Below, one piece after another: positions 25,638 through 33,905 of a stretch of DNA of 39,332 bases (position 1 is the stretch's first letter; the number at the start of each line of letters is the position of its first letter). The stretch comes from Verrucomicrobiota bacterium (GTDB lineage Bacteria > Verrucomicrobiota > Verrucomicrobiia > Opitutales > Opitutaceae). Location: assembly GCA_963205455.1 (NCBI GenBank), contig CAUJJL010000148.1, forward strand, positions 1 through 39,332, in the 5' to 3' direction. The notes under the pieces were generated by a model. That model had not been told where the DNA came from and searched no databases. It saw only the letters and a list, made by a program, of their open reading frames with translations. The translations under genes and the position numbers were made by a program.

Positions 25638-27740
25638 CTATTGCGCCAGCCACTTCGCGAACCAGGCATGAACCTCGGAATACCAGAAGCGGCTGTTCTC
25701 GCCACGAAGGATCCAGTGATTCTCCTCGGGAAAAACGATCAGCTTGCTGGGAATCCTGAGTCGCTGGTGATAGCTCCATGACTCAAGGGTGTTGTTGAAG
25801 GGTACCCGGTAGTCGCGCTCCCCCACGGTAAGAAGCATGGGCGTCACCCATCCGGTTCCCTTCGCATGATTGCCTGCGAGACGCACCGGATTCTGCTGCG
25901 TCCACACTGCACCCTGCTCCCAAACGGGCCCGCCCGCACCGACCTCGCGGTGGAAGATGCTGTCGCTCGTCGCCCACTGGCTCTCAAGGTTCACAAGGCC
26001 GGCATGGGCGACAAGCGCACGATATCGCGTTGTCGTCGCCTGAAGCCAGTGCGCCAGGTGGCCACCATAACTCGCTCCGCCTGCTACCTGCCGGGTCCCA
26101 TCGATGAAACCGTATCGTTTGATCGCCTCGTCCGCCGCCTCATTGATTTCATCGGCAGGTCCCTTCAACGGATCGCCCTGAATCGCCTGCGCGAACGCCT
26201 CCGAATATCCGCGAGATCCGGAATAGTTCGTGAGGACCATCACATATCCGGGTGAAGCCAGCAGATGGAAATTCCAGCGGATGCCCCACGCATTCTTGAA
26301 CTGCGGCGAAGGTCCTCCGTGCAGCATGACAAACAGGGGATATTTCTTCGCAGGATCAAAACCGGGCGGCCTGACGATCAGGCTGTGAATTTCCCGCCCT
26401 CGCGAACTTCGAAAACGAAACGATTCCAGCGGCGTAATGTCCAACGGAGCGAGTCGCTCCTCGTTGAATCGCGTCAGCGGTTTCCACACCAGTTCCGCCA
26501 GATCGATCCTGCCCACCTCGGGCGGGCTCAACGCACTTTCCCGATTCACGATCATCGTCGAACCCGCGACCGCCAGGCCGGAGAAAACTCCTTCGCCCTT
26601 GATCGGGACGGAGCTCACCGCGCCGCCGACTGCGCTCACCGAGTAGAGCTTGATCTGTTCAGCATCCTCAGCCGTGAAGTAGATCGTACGGCTGTCCCCG
26701 CTCGCCGAGAAGCCACTGACCGAGAGATCGAGTTCCGAGGTGAGAACGACCCGTTGCCTCGCATCGAACGGCCATGGGAAACTCGCGACGCGATCATGAT
26801 GATAAATCCGGCCGTCACCACCCGGAGTATACTCTGCAAGCAACGCATTGCCGTCCGGCCTGAACACCGGGGAACCATAGCTATCCGCACCTGATGTCAG
26901 GGCCCTCGGCTCTCCGCCCGTGAGGTCGACCACGAACAAATGCGAGGCGACCGCCTGATAGGCGCTCTTGTCCCGGTCCACCCTAGCGACAAAAACCACG
27001 TGTTTCCCGTCCGGCGTCCAGGTCGCAGCCAGTTCCTCTCCCGCTTCAGATTCCTTCCCCGAGAATCCAGGTGCGGCCGCCAGTCGGGAGTCCGCAAAAA
27101 GATCGCGCGCGATGGCCCCCGGTCTCGCCTGCTGAACAAAAAGGTGGGCGCGTTTGCGATCGAGCCATTTGTCCCAGTACCGGATCGGGAATCCTTCATA
27201 GACATGCGCATGCCACTTTCTGCCCTTCTCCTCCCTGGCTGCCTTCATGTTCGCGGCGTCATCCGCGGCATCGGGATAAACCTCACTGGTAAACAGGAGT
27301 TGCGTGCCGTCGGGACTCCATCGCGGAGTCCGGGCTCCCGTCGAGAGCTGGGTGATGCGCTCAGCCTCCCCACCGGTCATGTCCAGGCAATAGATCTGGG
27401 GAACTTCCTCGGGATCGCGCTTCGCGGAGAACGCGAGACGGCGAGCATCCGGACTCCAGCTCGGATCGGACTCAGTCCCCTTTGTCCGCGTCAGCGGACG
27501 CGGCGGCTGTGAACCATCGGTGGGTGCCAGCCACAGATCACTGGTCTGGTCCTTCGCGTCATAGGCAGGTTCGGTGACCTGAAACACCACCCAGCGACCA
27601 TCAGGGCTCACCGTCGGGCGGCCAACCCTCTTCATCAGCCACACGTCTTCGTGTGTAATGACGCGCCTGGCCGCGGAAGCCGTGAAGGCCGGAATCAACA
27701 GCAACGCGACACAACCGAACAGGGGAAATCGAATCGACAT
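25638..27740 (-). CDS. Secreted S9 family prolyl oligopeptidase-like peptidase
   Basis: A 700-residue exported serine peptidase of the S9C/acylaminoacyl-peptidase type. The start at 27740 is chosen because it gives a clean signal peptide (MSIRFPLFGCVALLLIPAF, cut near ASA-A); an upstream start at 27875 adds an Arg-rich non-signal leader. A beta-propeller of WD/TolB-like blades fills about 30-430, with repeated motifs such as SPDGRWVVFQV, SWSPDARRLAFSA, PRWSPDGTQLLFTS and TWTPDGKHVVFVA. The C-terminal alpha/beta hydrolase domain has HGGPSPQFKNAWG (oxyanion loop), GGASYGG with Ser557, Asp643 in TVGERDYRVPF and His675 in PEENHWI. It likely trims short peptides in the periplasm. It lies 70 bases downstream of dprA on the same strand. 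Confidence 0.93.
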   Translation of the reverse strand: MSIRFPLFGCVALLLIPAFTASAARRVITHEDVWLMKRVGRPTVSPDGRWVVFQVTEPAYDAKDQTSDLWLAPTDGSQPPRPLTRTKGTESDPSWSPDARRLAFSAKRDPEEVPQIYCLDMTGGEAERITQLSTGARTPRWSPDGTQLLFTSEVYPDAADDAANMKAAREEKGRKWHAHVYEGFPIRYWDKWLDRKRAHLFVQQARPGAIARDLFADSRLAAAPGFSGKESEAGEELAATWTPDGKHVVFVARVDRDKSAYQAVASHLFVVDLTGGEPRALTSGADSYGSPVFRPDGNALLAEYTPGGDGRIYHHDRVASFPWPFDARQRVVLTSELDLSVSGFSASGDSRTIYFTAEDAEQIKLYSVSAVGGAVSSVPIKGEGVFSGLAVAGSTMIVNRESALSPPEVGRIDLAELVWKPLTRFNEERLAPLDITPLESFRFRSSRGREIHSLIVRPPGFDPAKKYPLFVMLHGGPSPQFKNAWGIRWNFHLLASPGYVMVLTNYSGSRGYSEAFAQAIQGDPLKGPADEINEAADEAIKRYGFIDGTRQVAGGASYGGHLAHWLQATTTRYRALVAHAGLVNLESQWATSDSIFHREVGAGGPVWEQGAVWTQQNPVRLAGNHAKGTGWVTPMLLTVGERDYRVPFNNTLESWSYHQRLRIPSKLIVFPEENHWILRGENSRFWYSEVHAWFAKWLAQ

Positions 27741-27810
27741 GATCGATTTACCATGAACAACCGCTCCCGATGCCGCCAGCCTCCAGTTGACAGACCTGCG
27801 CGGCACCGGG

Positions 27811-28959
27811 TCAGGATGCAGTCCTCGCCTCGAAAGTACCGTCCAAACGCTTTGCCACCTTCCGCCTGAGCTCAAGTCGCATCAGGACCGCAGAGACCAC
27901 CGACAACTCAAGGCCGGAGGAACTGCACAGCGCATCGATTGAAAGAATTGCTCCTCCCTCAAAGGCCGAAAGCAGCCTCTGTTCCTCCGGCGAGAAATCC
28001 TCAGGCGCGGACACGGCCGCATGACGGCTTGCATTGGGCATCACCCCTGTCGGTCTCAGCCCGTCAAGATAGCTCAGCTCTGAGAGAAGATCATCGACAC
28101 TGGTCAGCAATGTGGCGCCATCCCGGATCAATTGGTGACAGCCCGCACTCGTCGGCTGGTCGATCCGCCCGGGGACGGCGAACACAAGGCGGCCCTGGTC
28201 TCCCGCAAACTTTGCCGTGATCATGGATCCGCCGTTCACATCGCTTTCGACGACAATCAGCGCAGCACTCATTCCCGCAACGATGCGGTTCCGCATGGCG
28301 AAGGACTGCCGGTCGGCCCGGCGCGTGAAGGGAAACTCCGTCAGTAGCACTCCCTCCTGCTCGATCCGACGATACAATGAGAGGTTTTCGGGCGGATAGA
28401 CAGTGTCGATGCCGTGTCCGAGAATGGCCGCCGTCTGCCCCCCCGCGGAGAGCGCACCCTCATGCGCGGCCGTGTCAATGCCGCGCGCCAGCCCGCTGAC
28501 CACGCAGAATCCGGCCCGCGCCAGATCCGCGCCCAGTTTCGCGGCAACCGTCTGACCATAGAGCGTCGTGCGCCTCGATCCGACGATCGCGACGCAGGGC
28601 CGATCCAGCGCCCGATTCCCTTTTCGATAAAGTCCGATCGGTGGATCGTGAATCTCCTTGAGCAGCGGCGGGTACTCGGAATGCGTCGCCGTAACAAACC
28701 CGACCCCACTCGCGGTCATGCGGGCCTCCTCCTTTTCGAGGTCAAACACCTCCCGCCACGAGACTATCGAGCGCGAAATAACCTCCCCAACCCCGCGCAC
28801 CTGCATCAGCCGCTCCACCCCGGCCCCGAGTATGCCGCACGGATCCCCATCAAACTCCGCAAGGAGCCGATGCGTCGTAATCGGCCCCACCTCAGGAAGG
28901 GCATTGAGTACGAGCAGGGCCTGGAACTGGGAAAGCGAATCCGCCATCAAGCCCCTCAT
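27811..28959 (-). CDS. dprA: DNA-processing protein DprA
   Basis: A 382-residue protein that protects incoming single-stranded DNA and loads RecA during natural transformation. An N-terminal helix-hairpin-helix/SAM-like domain (about 1-75) ends near RGVGEVISRSIVSWREVFDLE. The Rossmann-like DprA core has YPPLLKEIHDPPIGLYRKGN, VAIVGSRRTTLYGQ, VVSGLARGIDTAAHEGALSA, AILGHGIDTVYPPEN, FAMRNRIVAGMSAALIVVES and DQPTSAGCHQLIRDGA. A C-terminal winged-helix (DML1-type) domain covers about 315-382. The frame allows a start at 28959 or, four codons later, at 28947. Its first 75 codons plus 55 upstream bases are duplicated at 29996-30275, and a toxin-antitoxin pair now lies upstream. It precedes the S9 peptidase by 70 bases. 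Confidence 0.95.
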   Translation of the reverse strand: MRGLMADSLSQFQALLVLNALPEVGPITTHRLLAEFDGDPCGILGAGVERLMQVRGVGEVISRSIVSWREVFDLEKEEARMTASGVGFVTATHSEYPPLLKEIHDPPIGLYRKGNRALDRPCVAIVGSRRTTLYGQTVAAKLGADLARAGFCVVSGLARGIDTAAHEGALSAGGQTAAILGHGIDTVYPPENLSLYRRIEQEGVLLTEFPFTRRADRQSFAMRNRIVAGMSAALIVVESDVNGGSMITAKFAGDQGRLVFAVPGRIDQPTSAGCHQLIRDGATLLTSVDDLLSELSYLDGLRPTGVMPNASRHAAVSAPEDFSPEEQRLLSAFEGGAILSIDALCSSSGLELSVVSAVLMRLELRRKVAKRLDGTFEARTAS

Positions 28960-29014
28960 CCCACAGCCATCTCGCCGATTCGCACCACGTCAGATCCGCC
29001 CCAAGTTCGGGGCC
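28735..29014 (-). repeat. 280-bp direct repeat, copy 1 (5' end and upstream of intact dprA)
   Basis: This copy contains the first 75 codons of dprA and 55 bases upstream. It matches 29996-30275 at a constant offset of 1261 bases with seven differences that I counted by eye: 28840, 28879 and 28924 within coding sequence, and 28979, 28982, 28998 and 29005 upstream. Identity is therefore about 97.5%. Beyond 28735 and 29014 the two copies differ completely. Confidence 0.95.
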
Positions 29015-29361
29015 GATTCGTACAGAGTTGATCATCTGCCAGGCGGTGAAAATTGCCATCACCCTCGAAGTGACCTCACCCGTCAGAGTGGAAACAGGTG
29101 CCGCGCCTGCCGCAAGATTGCACTGGAAGGCCTGCGCTATGGTCAGCGAGGTCAGCGGTCAGAATAGACACGCAACGTCACGCCGACTCGCAACCGATAG
29201 CGGATCATTCCAGCTCCCGATTTCGATGAAGGGTGCGGAAGCAAAAAGCCGACGAGAGTGCAACGACTGCTGAGCGCGGGCCGGTCGTCGTCAGGCGGTG
29301 CGTCGTCGCCAAAATCGAGCGGTGAGCATGGCAGCAAAAGAAGGTGCGGCGAAGCTGTATT
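29015..29361. other. Spacer between DUF5615 gene and dprA, no gene recognised
   Basis: About 350 bases downstream of the toxin gene and upstream of dprA copy 1. Short open frames on both strands have no recognisable protein. The boundary with the repeat is sharp at 29015. No terminal inverted repeats or transposase fragment was seen. It may hold the present dprA promoter or come from the same acquired segment as the toxin-antitoxin genes. Confidence 0.5.
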
Positions 29362-29691
29362 TCAGACGACCTCGATCAGGCGGCTGCCTTGGGCCACGAG
29401 TTGCACGATGCCCGGCAAGCGCGGCTCCAACCAGGCCCGGAGGGCCGCGTTGGAGCTGTTGCCAATGCGCAACCACACGACCACCGGCCCGGTCGTCACC
29501 TGCTGTGCACGGGCCGCAAAATCCTCGTCCTTGGTCAGGATCACGGCACCTGTCAGCCGGGCGTGTTCCCAGAGCGCGCCGTCGTCGGCCTCGCGCAAGC
29601 CCACCTCGCGCACCGGCTGCGCCTCGTGACCTTGCTCGCGCAGCCAGCGGGCCATCGCAGGCGGCAACTGTGCATCGAGCAGGATCTTCAC
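29362..29691 (-). CDS. DUF5615 PIN-like toxin
   Basis: A 109-residue protein starting MKILLDAQLPPAMARWLREQ, the typical opening of the DUF5615 PIN-like family, with acidic Asp6 in LLDAQLPP. The region VREVGLREADDGALWEHARL and the ILTKDEDFAARA motif (Asp55, Asp57) supply the remaining PIN acidic residues. These proteins are predicted ribonuclease toxins of type II modules, normally partnered with DUF433 antitoxins. The start ATG overlaps the DUF433 stop in the sequence ATGA (29688-29691), indicating translational coupling. No frameshift is seen, so the toxin looks intact. Nuclease activity is inference from the PIN-like acidic residues. Confidence 0.9.
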   Translation of the reverse strand: MKILLDAQLPPAMARWLREQGHEAQPVREVGLREADDGALWEHARLTGAVILTKDEDFAARAQQVTTGPVVVWLRIGNSSNAALRAWLEPRLPGIVQLVAQGSRLIEVV

Positions 29692-29915
29692 TTGGCCAAA
29701 GCTAGGACCGCGTGATCCACCGACCTTGCGGCGTATTCGAGGCAGGCGCGGATGTCCTCGCGCTGGAGATCGGGGAAATCGGCGAGGATGGTCTGCTCGG
29801 TCTCACCGGCAGCGAGCATATCGAGCACGTCCTTGACCCTGATGCGCATGCCCCGAATGCACGGTCGACCGCCGCACTGGTTGGCGTTGAAGGTGATTCG
29901 CTGCATCTGGCTCAT
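29688..29915 (-). CDS. DUF433 antitoxin
   Basis: A 75-residue protein with the DUF433 hallmark CGGRPCIRGMRIRVKDVLDM (14-33) followed by LAAGETEQTILADFPDLQRE and DIRACLEYAARSVDHAVL. Family members are small winged-helix-like DNA-binding proteins that neutralise an adjacent DUF5615 PIN-like toxin and repress their own operon. Length is typical. Its ATG overlaps the stop of the truncated dprA frame in ATGA (29912-29915), and its own stop overlaps the toxin start in ATGA, so all three frames are chained. No separate strong Shine-Dalgarno site lies upstream, which fits coupling to the upstream frame. Confidence 0.9.
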   Translation of the reverse strand: MSQMQRITFNANQCGGRPCIRGMRIRVKDVLDMLAAGETEQTILADFPDLQREDIRACLEYAARSVDHAVLALAK

Positions 29916-30220
29916 GCCGACACACTACCCGGCCCGGCTCCGTCTGCAAGCCCGTGCTCGTCCTCGGCGGCTTCCCCGGCGAGTTCTGCGGAGACTTCGA
30001 GGTCAAACACCTCCCGCCACGAGACTATCGAGCGCGAAATAACCTCCCCAACCCCGCGCACCTGCATCAGCCGCTCCACCCCGGCCCCGAGTATGCCGCA
30101 AGGATCCCCATCAAACTCCGCAAGGAGCCGATGCGTCGTGATCGGCCCCACCTCAGGAAGGGCATTGAGTACGAGCAGGGCCTGAAACTGGGAAAGCGAA
30201 TCCGCCATCAAGCCCCTCAT
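29912..30220 (-). pseudogene. Truncated duplicate of dprA heading the toxin-antitoxin operon
   Basis: A 102-residue open frame whose first 75 residues, ending REVFDLE, are identical to the start of DprA at 27811-28959. After that point 27 unrelated residues (VSAELAGEAAEDEHGLADGA and so on) follow to the stop at 29912. It retains the helix-hairpin-helix N-terminal domain only and lacks the Rossmann core, so it cannot act as DprA. Its stop is fused to the DUF433 start as ATGA, so its translation may deliver ribosomes to the antitoxin gene. Whether the 102-residue peptide is stable or functional is unknown. Confidence 0.85.
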
Positions 30221-30275
30221 CCCACAGCCATCTCGCCGACTCTCACCACGTCAGATCCACCCCAATTTCGGGGCC
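29996..30275 (-). repeat. 280-bp direct repeat, copy 2 (truncated dprA start and upstream)
   Basis: The second copy of the 28735-29014 sequence, in the same orientation. The left junction is at 29996, inside the codon run for Asp-Leu-Glu; the right end fades after the shared ggggcc near 30275. To its right lies the upstream region of the cyclophilin gene, which may be the original chromosomal neighbour of dprA. Confidence 0.95.
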
Positions 30276-30393
30276 CATTGTAGAAATCCTCCTCATGCAG
30301 GTTCGGCTCAATAGCAACGGTACCTTTGACAGGTGTTGACAGACAAAGTCGGCTTGCACGATTTGCATTCGATCGGTTTGCTGATCGTTTTCC

Positions 30394-30915
30394 ATGAGCA
30401 CTCCTACCGCGTCAGAAAACGCCATCATCAGCACGAGCTACGGGGATATGACCCTTTCATTCTGGTCCGACGTCGCTCCCAAGACCGTCGAGAATTTCAA
30501 GAAACTCGCCCGGGAGGGGTTTTATGATGCAACGGCCTTCCATCGCATCATCAAGGGCTTCATGATCCAGGGCGGCTGTCCCAACACGAAGGCCGGCGCG
30601 CGCGGCATGCCTGGAACCGGCGACCCGGGCTACAAGCTCAAGGCCGAGTTCAACGCCAAGCCCCACGTGCGCGGCGTAATTTCGATGGCACGCGCCTCGG
30701 ATCCCAATTCCGCGGGCTGCCAGTTCTTCATCTGCCACGGTGATGCCCGTTTCCTCGACCGCCAGTACACGGCCTTCGGTGAACTCATCGCAGGCGATGA
30801 TGTGCTTGAAAAGATCGCCTCCGTGCCGACGAAGTCCGGCGGCGGCGGCGAAAAGAGCACCCCCATCGAACGGGTCGAGGTGAAATCGATCCGCATCGTG
30901 GCAGCCGCGGCCTGA
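30394..30915 (+). CDS. Cyclophilin-type peptidyl-prolyl isomerase
   Basis: A 173-residue cytoplasmic PPIase (no signal peptide) that speeds cis-trans isomerisation of Xaa-Pro bonds. YGDMTLSFWSDVAPKTVENF (16-35) is the family opening. The active site appears as FHRIIKGFMIQGG (49-61, Arg51) and SAGCQFFIC (106-114, Gln110, Phe111), followed by LDRQYTAFGEL, which lacks the cyclosporin-binding tryptophan as in many bacterial forms. The C-terminal KSTPIERVEVKSIRIV is usual. The start at 30394 gives a slightly longer N-terminus than E. coli PpiB. The gene is divergent from the duplicated dprA copy and convergent with ald. Confidence 0.95.
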   Translation: MSTPTASENAIISTSYGDMTLSFWSDVAPKTVENFKKLAREGFYDATAFHRIIKGFMIQGGCPNTKAGARGMPGTGDPGYKLKAEFNAKPHVRGVISMARASDPNSAGCQFFICHGDARFLDRQYTAFGELIAGDDVLEKIASVPTKSGGGGEKSTPIERVEVKSIRIVAAAA

Positions 30916-30947
30916 CGCCTCCGCACACCCGAATCTCACCTCTCCCG

Positions 30948-30977
30948 ACGCCCGGCATGCCATTGGCCGCCGGGCGT
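30948..30977. terminator. GC-rich hairpin between convergent genes
   Basis: A 9-bp perfect inverted repeat (acgcccggc at 30948-30956, gccgggcgt at 30969-30977) with a 12-base loop sits between the stops of the cyclophilin gene and ald. No long T run follows on either strand, so termination is plausible but not certain. Confidence 0.45.
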
Positions 30978-30984
30978 TCGCATG

Positions 30985-32079
30985 TCAGGAAGATGCCGCT
31001 TCCAAGGCCTTGGCAACGGCCATGTTGGTGATCCGGCCATCGCGTGTATTCACGCCCTTGGCCAGACCGCGATGCTCTTCGAGCGCGCGCCGGATTCCGT
31101 GTTCAGCGAGCCGGAGCACAAACGGCTCCGTCGCCTGCGTCAGCGCGATCGTCGAAGTCCTTCCCACCAACGCTGGCATGTTGGGAACCGCATAGTGAAC
31201 CACGCCGCGGTGCCGGTAGGTGGGCTCGTGATGAGAGGTCGGGCGTATCGTCTCAACGCAGCCTCCCTGGTCGACCGCAATGTCCACCACCACGCTTCCC
31301 GGTCGCATGGAAGCCACGGCAGCCTTGCGTACCACGATGGGCGCCTTCGCCGCCGGGATGAGAACCGCGCCGATCAGGAGATCCGCGGAAGCCACCGAAG
31401 CCTCGATATTGGCCGGATTGGAAAGCAGGGTGACCACGCGCCCGCCGTACTCCTCTTCAATCAATTCAAGCTTGCGGGTGTCGAGATCGAGTATCGTGAC
31501 ACGCGCCCCCATGCCCGTTGCCATGCGACACGCATGGGCACCGGAATTCCCAGCGCCGATGATCACCACGTGACCTGGAGCCGTTCCCGGTATTCCTCCG
31601 AGCAGCACCCCTGATCCCCCATTTTGTGACTGAAGGAAGTAGGCGCCGATCTGGATCGCAAGACGTCCGGCAATCTGGGACATCGGTTTCAGCAGTGGAA
31701 GCGTCCCGTCCTGTGCCTCCACGGTCTCATACGCAATGCCCAGCACACGGCGCGCAACAAGAACGCGGGTGAGCTCCGGTCCGGCAGCCAGATGCAGGTA
31801 GGTGAAGAGAGCCTGGCCTTCGCGCAGCCTGTCATACTCGGGCGGCAACGGCTCCTTCACCTTGAGGATCAGACCCGCCTCCTTCCATACGCGCGCCGCA
31901 CCCGATACAATCGTTGCCCCGGCGTGCCGATACTCGGAATCGGCAAAGCCGGCGGACAGCCCCGCGCCACGCTCCACAAGGACCGTCGCACCCACTCCGG
32001 CACATCGTCGAGCGAGGTTCGGCGTCATCGCCACCCGCGTCTCCCCGTCTTTGATCTCCTTGGGTACACCGATGATCAT
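30985..32079 (-). CDS. ald: Alanine dehydrogenase
   Basis: A 364-residue NAD-dependent enzyme interconverting L-alanine and pyruvate plus ammonia. The start at 32079 gives the family opening MIIGVPKEIKDGETRVAMTP; a longer frame from 32256 adds about 59 unlike residues. The N-terminal catalytic domain includes LKVKEPLPPEYDRLREGQ, FTYLHLAAGPELT and the LLKPMSQIAGRLAIQIGA stretch. The NAD domain has VVIIGAGNSGAHACRMATGM and ARVTILDLD. VVVDIAVDQGGCVETIRPTS and HYAVPNMPALVGRTSTIALT complete the active site. Length matches the usual 360-370 residues. It is convergent with the cyclophilin gene and divergent from the antiporter gene. Confidence 0.95.
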   Translation of the reverse strand: MIIGVPKEIKDGETRVAMTPNLARRCAGVGATVLVERGAGLSAGFADSEYRHAGATIVSGAARVWKEAGLILKVKEPLPPEYDRLREGQALFTYLHLAAGPELTRVLVARRVLGIAYETVEAQDGTLPLLKPMSQIAGRLAIQIGAYFLQSQNGGSGVLLGGIPGTAPGHVVIIGAGNSGAHACRMATGMGARVTILDLDTRKLELIEEEYGGRVVTLLSNPANIEASVASADLLIGAVLIPAAKAPIVVRKAAVASMRPGSVVVDIAVDQGGCVETIRPTSHHEPTYRHRGVVHYAVPNMPALVGRTSTIALTQATEPFVLRLAEHGIRRALEEHRGLAKGVNTRDGRITNMAVAKALEAASS

Positions 32080-32332
32080 GCGCGAAGCGTGCAGATCCGC
32101 CAGCAATAAGCAATCTCCCAGCAATAGACCTTGCCCGCACGCCTGATCCATGAACGACGCCGGTTCGCCGCGTCGGGCGGATGATTGCATGAACAGGGGA
32201 GCCGCGACGTCAGGACTCATCTTCCCTCCATTCTTGCTATGGAGCACAGCCGACACCTACGTTGAAGGAATACAGTCGTTCCCGGGGCCACCACCCGGAG
32301 CATTGCCTCCCACTCAAAGAAACCAGGTTTAC

Positions 32333-33799
32333 ATGCTTTTTCCGCACTTTGCAGCGTTGGCTGCCGGCACCCTCATTCCACGTCCTCTCTCAGACTACGC
32401 TGATCCATCCGGGGGCAGCCTGTGGGACATTCTGATCCATCGCGTCCAAACGGATCCCCTCAATGCCGTAGCCACAGGCATTTTCCTGCTCGCCATCCTC
32501 CACACCTTCGCCGCGTCGCGATTCCAGCACTGGGCTCATGAAGTCAACGCCGCCCATCTCAAGGCCTTGGGTCGTGAAAATCGCCCAGGAGACCGGAATC
32601 AGGATGGCATTCCCGATCCGGTCAGCTTCAAGGGACAAGTCCTTCATTTCTTTGGAGAGGTTGAAGTTATCTTTGGTTTGTGGGGAATTGCCCTGCTCGC
32701 CGCCCTGATTGCTTTCCATGGCCTGGATGCCGCCACGGAGTACATCAGCCATCGTGTGAATTTCACCGAGCCGATGTTTGTTTTTGTCATCATGGCCCTC
32801 GCAGGCACGCGGCCTGTCCTGCGATTTGCAGAGAATTGCCTGTCGCTCCTGGCAGGCCTCGGAGGGCACAGCATCGGCGCGTGGTGGCTTTCGGTGCTGA
32901 TTGTCGCCCCGCTGCTCGGCTCGTTCATCACGGAACCCGCCGCAATGACGATCGGAGCCCTCCTGCTTTCAAAGCAATTCTACAGCCGCGCCCCGTCGCC
33001 ACGCCTCGCCTATGCAACCCTTGGACTCCTGTTCGTGAATGTGTCCGTGGGCGGAACCCTGACCCATTTCGCGGCCCCTCCCGTGCTCATGGTCGCGGGC
33101 CCCTGGAATTGGGACACCGCACACATGCTCACGCATATCGGCTGGAAGGCGGTCGTGGGCATCCTGATCTCCACCATCGCCTTCTACTTGATCTTCCGAA
33201 AGGAATTCGCCTCCCTCGACGAGAAGGCGGGAGCGGGCACCGAGATCGAGTCCGGAAATCGTGAGCCCATCCCTGCATGGATCACGCTGGTTCATCTGCT
33301 CTTCATGGGATTCTGTGTGGCCACGGCACATCACCCCCCCTTCTTCCTTGGGGCCCTCCTCTTTTTCCTGGCATTCAGCCAGGCCACCGCGCACCACCAA
33401 AGCCGTCTTGAATTGCGCGCACCTCTGCTGGTCGGCTTTTTTCTTGCCGGCCTTGTCATCCACGGCGGCATGCAGGGGTGGTGGATCGAGCCCGTGCTCA
33501 AAAGCCTCAACGAGGCTTCGCTTTTTGCAGGCGCCGCCATCCTCACCGCATTCAATGACAACGCCGCCATCACTTACCTTGCCACGCTCGTTCCCGATTT
33601 CACGGAACCCTTGAAATATGCAGTGGTGACGGGTGCCGTCACTGGCGGTGGGCTGACCGTGATTGCCAATGCCCCAAATCCCGCGGGACAGAACATCCTG
33701 CAGAAACACTTCCCGGCAGGGGTGAAACCCATGGGCCTGTTCCTGGGCGCCCTCGTTCCCACGTTGATCATCAGCGGGGTATTTTTTCTCCTTCGCTGA
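32333..33799 (+). CDS. Putative Na+/H+ antiporter (PF07399-type)
   Basis: A 488-residue polytopic membrane protein with about 11-12 hydrophobic segments, resembling the putative Na+/H+ antiporter family PF07399. Recognisable stretches are GEVEVIFGLWGIALLAALIA, FTEPMFVFVIMALAGTRPVL, PLLGSFITEPAAMTIGALLL, VNVSVGGTLTHFAAPPVLMV, FNDNAAITYLATLVPDFTEP and GGGLTVIANAPNPAGQNIL. Acidic and Asn residues within membrane segments (SFITEPAA, AFNDNAAI) are candidate ion sites, much as in NhaD/ArsB-type carriers. The start at 32333 is preferred over the longer frame from 32150, whose extra region is hydrophilic and overlaps the ald upstream area. Family naming is from memory of conserved blocks; ion specificity is inferred. 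Confidence 0.82.
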   Translation: MLFPHFAALAAGTLIPRPLSDYADPSGGSLWDILIHRVQTDPLNAVATGIFLLAILHTFAASRFQHWAHEVNAAHLKALGRENRPGDRNQDGIPDPVSFKGQVLHFFGEVEVIFGLWGIALLAALIAFHGLDAATEYISHRVNFTEPMFVFVIMALAGTRPVLRFAENCLSLLAGLGGHSIGAWWLSVLIVAPLLGSFITEPAAMTIGALLLSKQFYSRAPSPRLAYATLGLLFVNVSVGGTLTHFAAPPVLMVAGPWNWDTAHMLTHIGWKAVVGILISTIAFYLIFRKEFASLDEKAGAGTEIESGNREPIPAWITLVHLLFMGFCVATAHHPPFFLGALLFFLAFSQATAHHQSRLELRAPLLVGFFLAGLVIHGGMQGWWIEPVLKSLNEASLFAGAAILTAFNDNAAITYLATLVPDFTEPLKYAVVTGAVTGGGLTVIANAPNPAGQNILQKHFPAGVKPMGLFLGALVPTLIISGVFFLLR

Positions 33800-33905
33800 T
33801 CCTCAGCATTTCCCCAGCGGCACATGCTCATGATTTCGCACCGGGCCGGGGTTGCTCAACCCCCGTAATCTGGGCGGTATCGTGCCTCGACGGACTTGTG
33901 GCACA

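Noticed and set aside
28735..30275. Composite transposon or insertion sequence flanked by 280-bp repeats
   Set aside because: The repeats are dprA coding and upstream sequence, not an IS; no transposase or terminal inverted repeats were seen between them.
30326..30365. Promoter with two TTGACA hexamers (30326-30331, 30336-30341) before the cyclophilin gene
   Set aside because: Neither hexamer has a plausible -10 element 16-18 bases downstream, and base -10/-35 rules in this phylum are uncertain.
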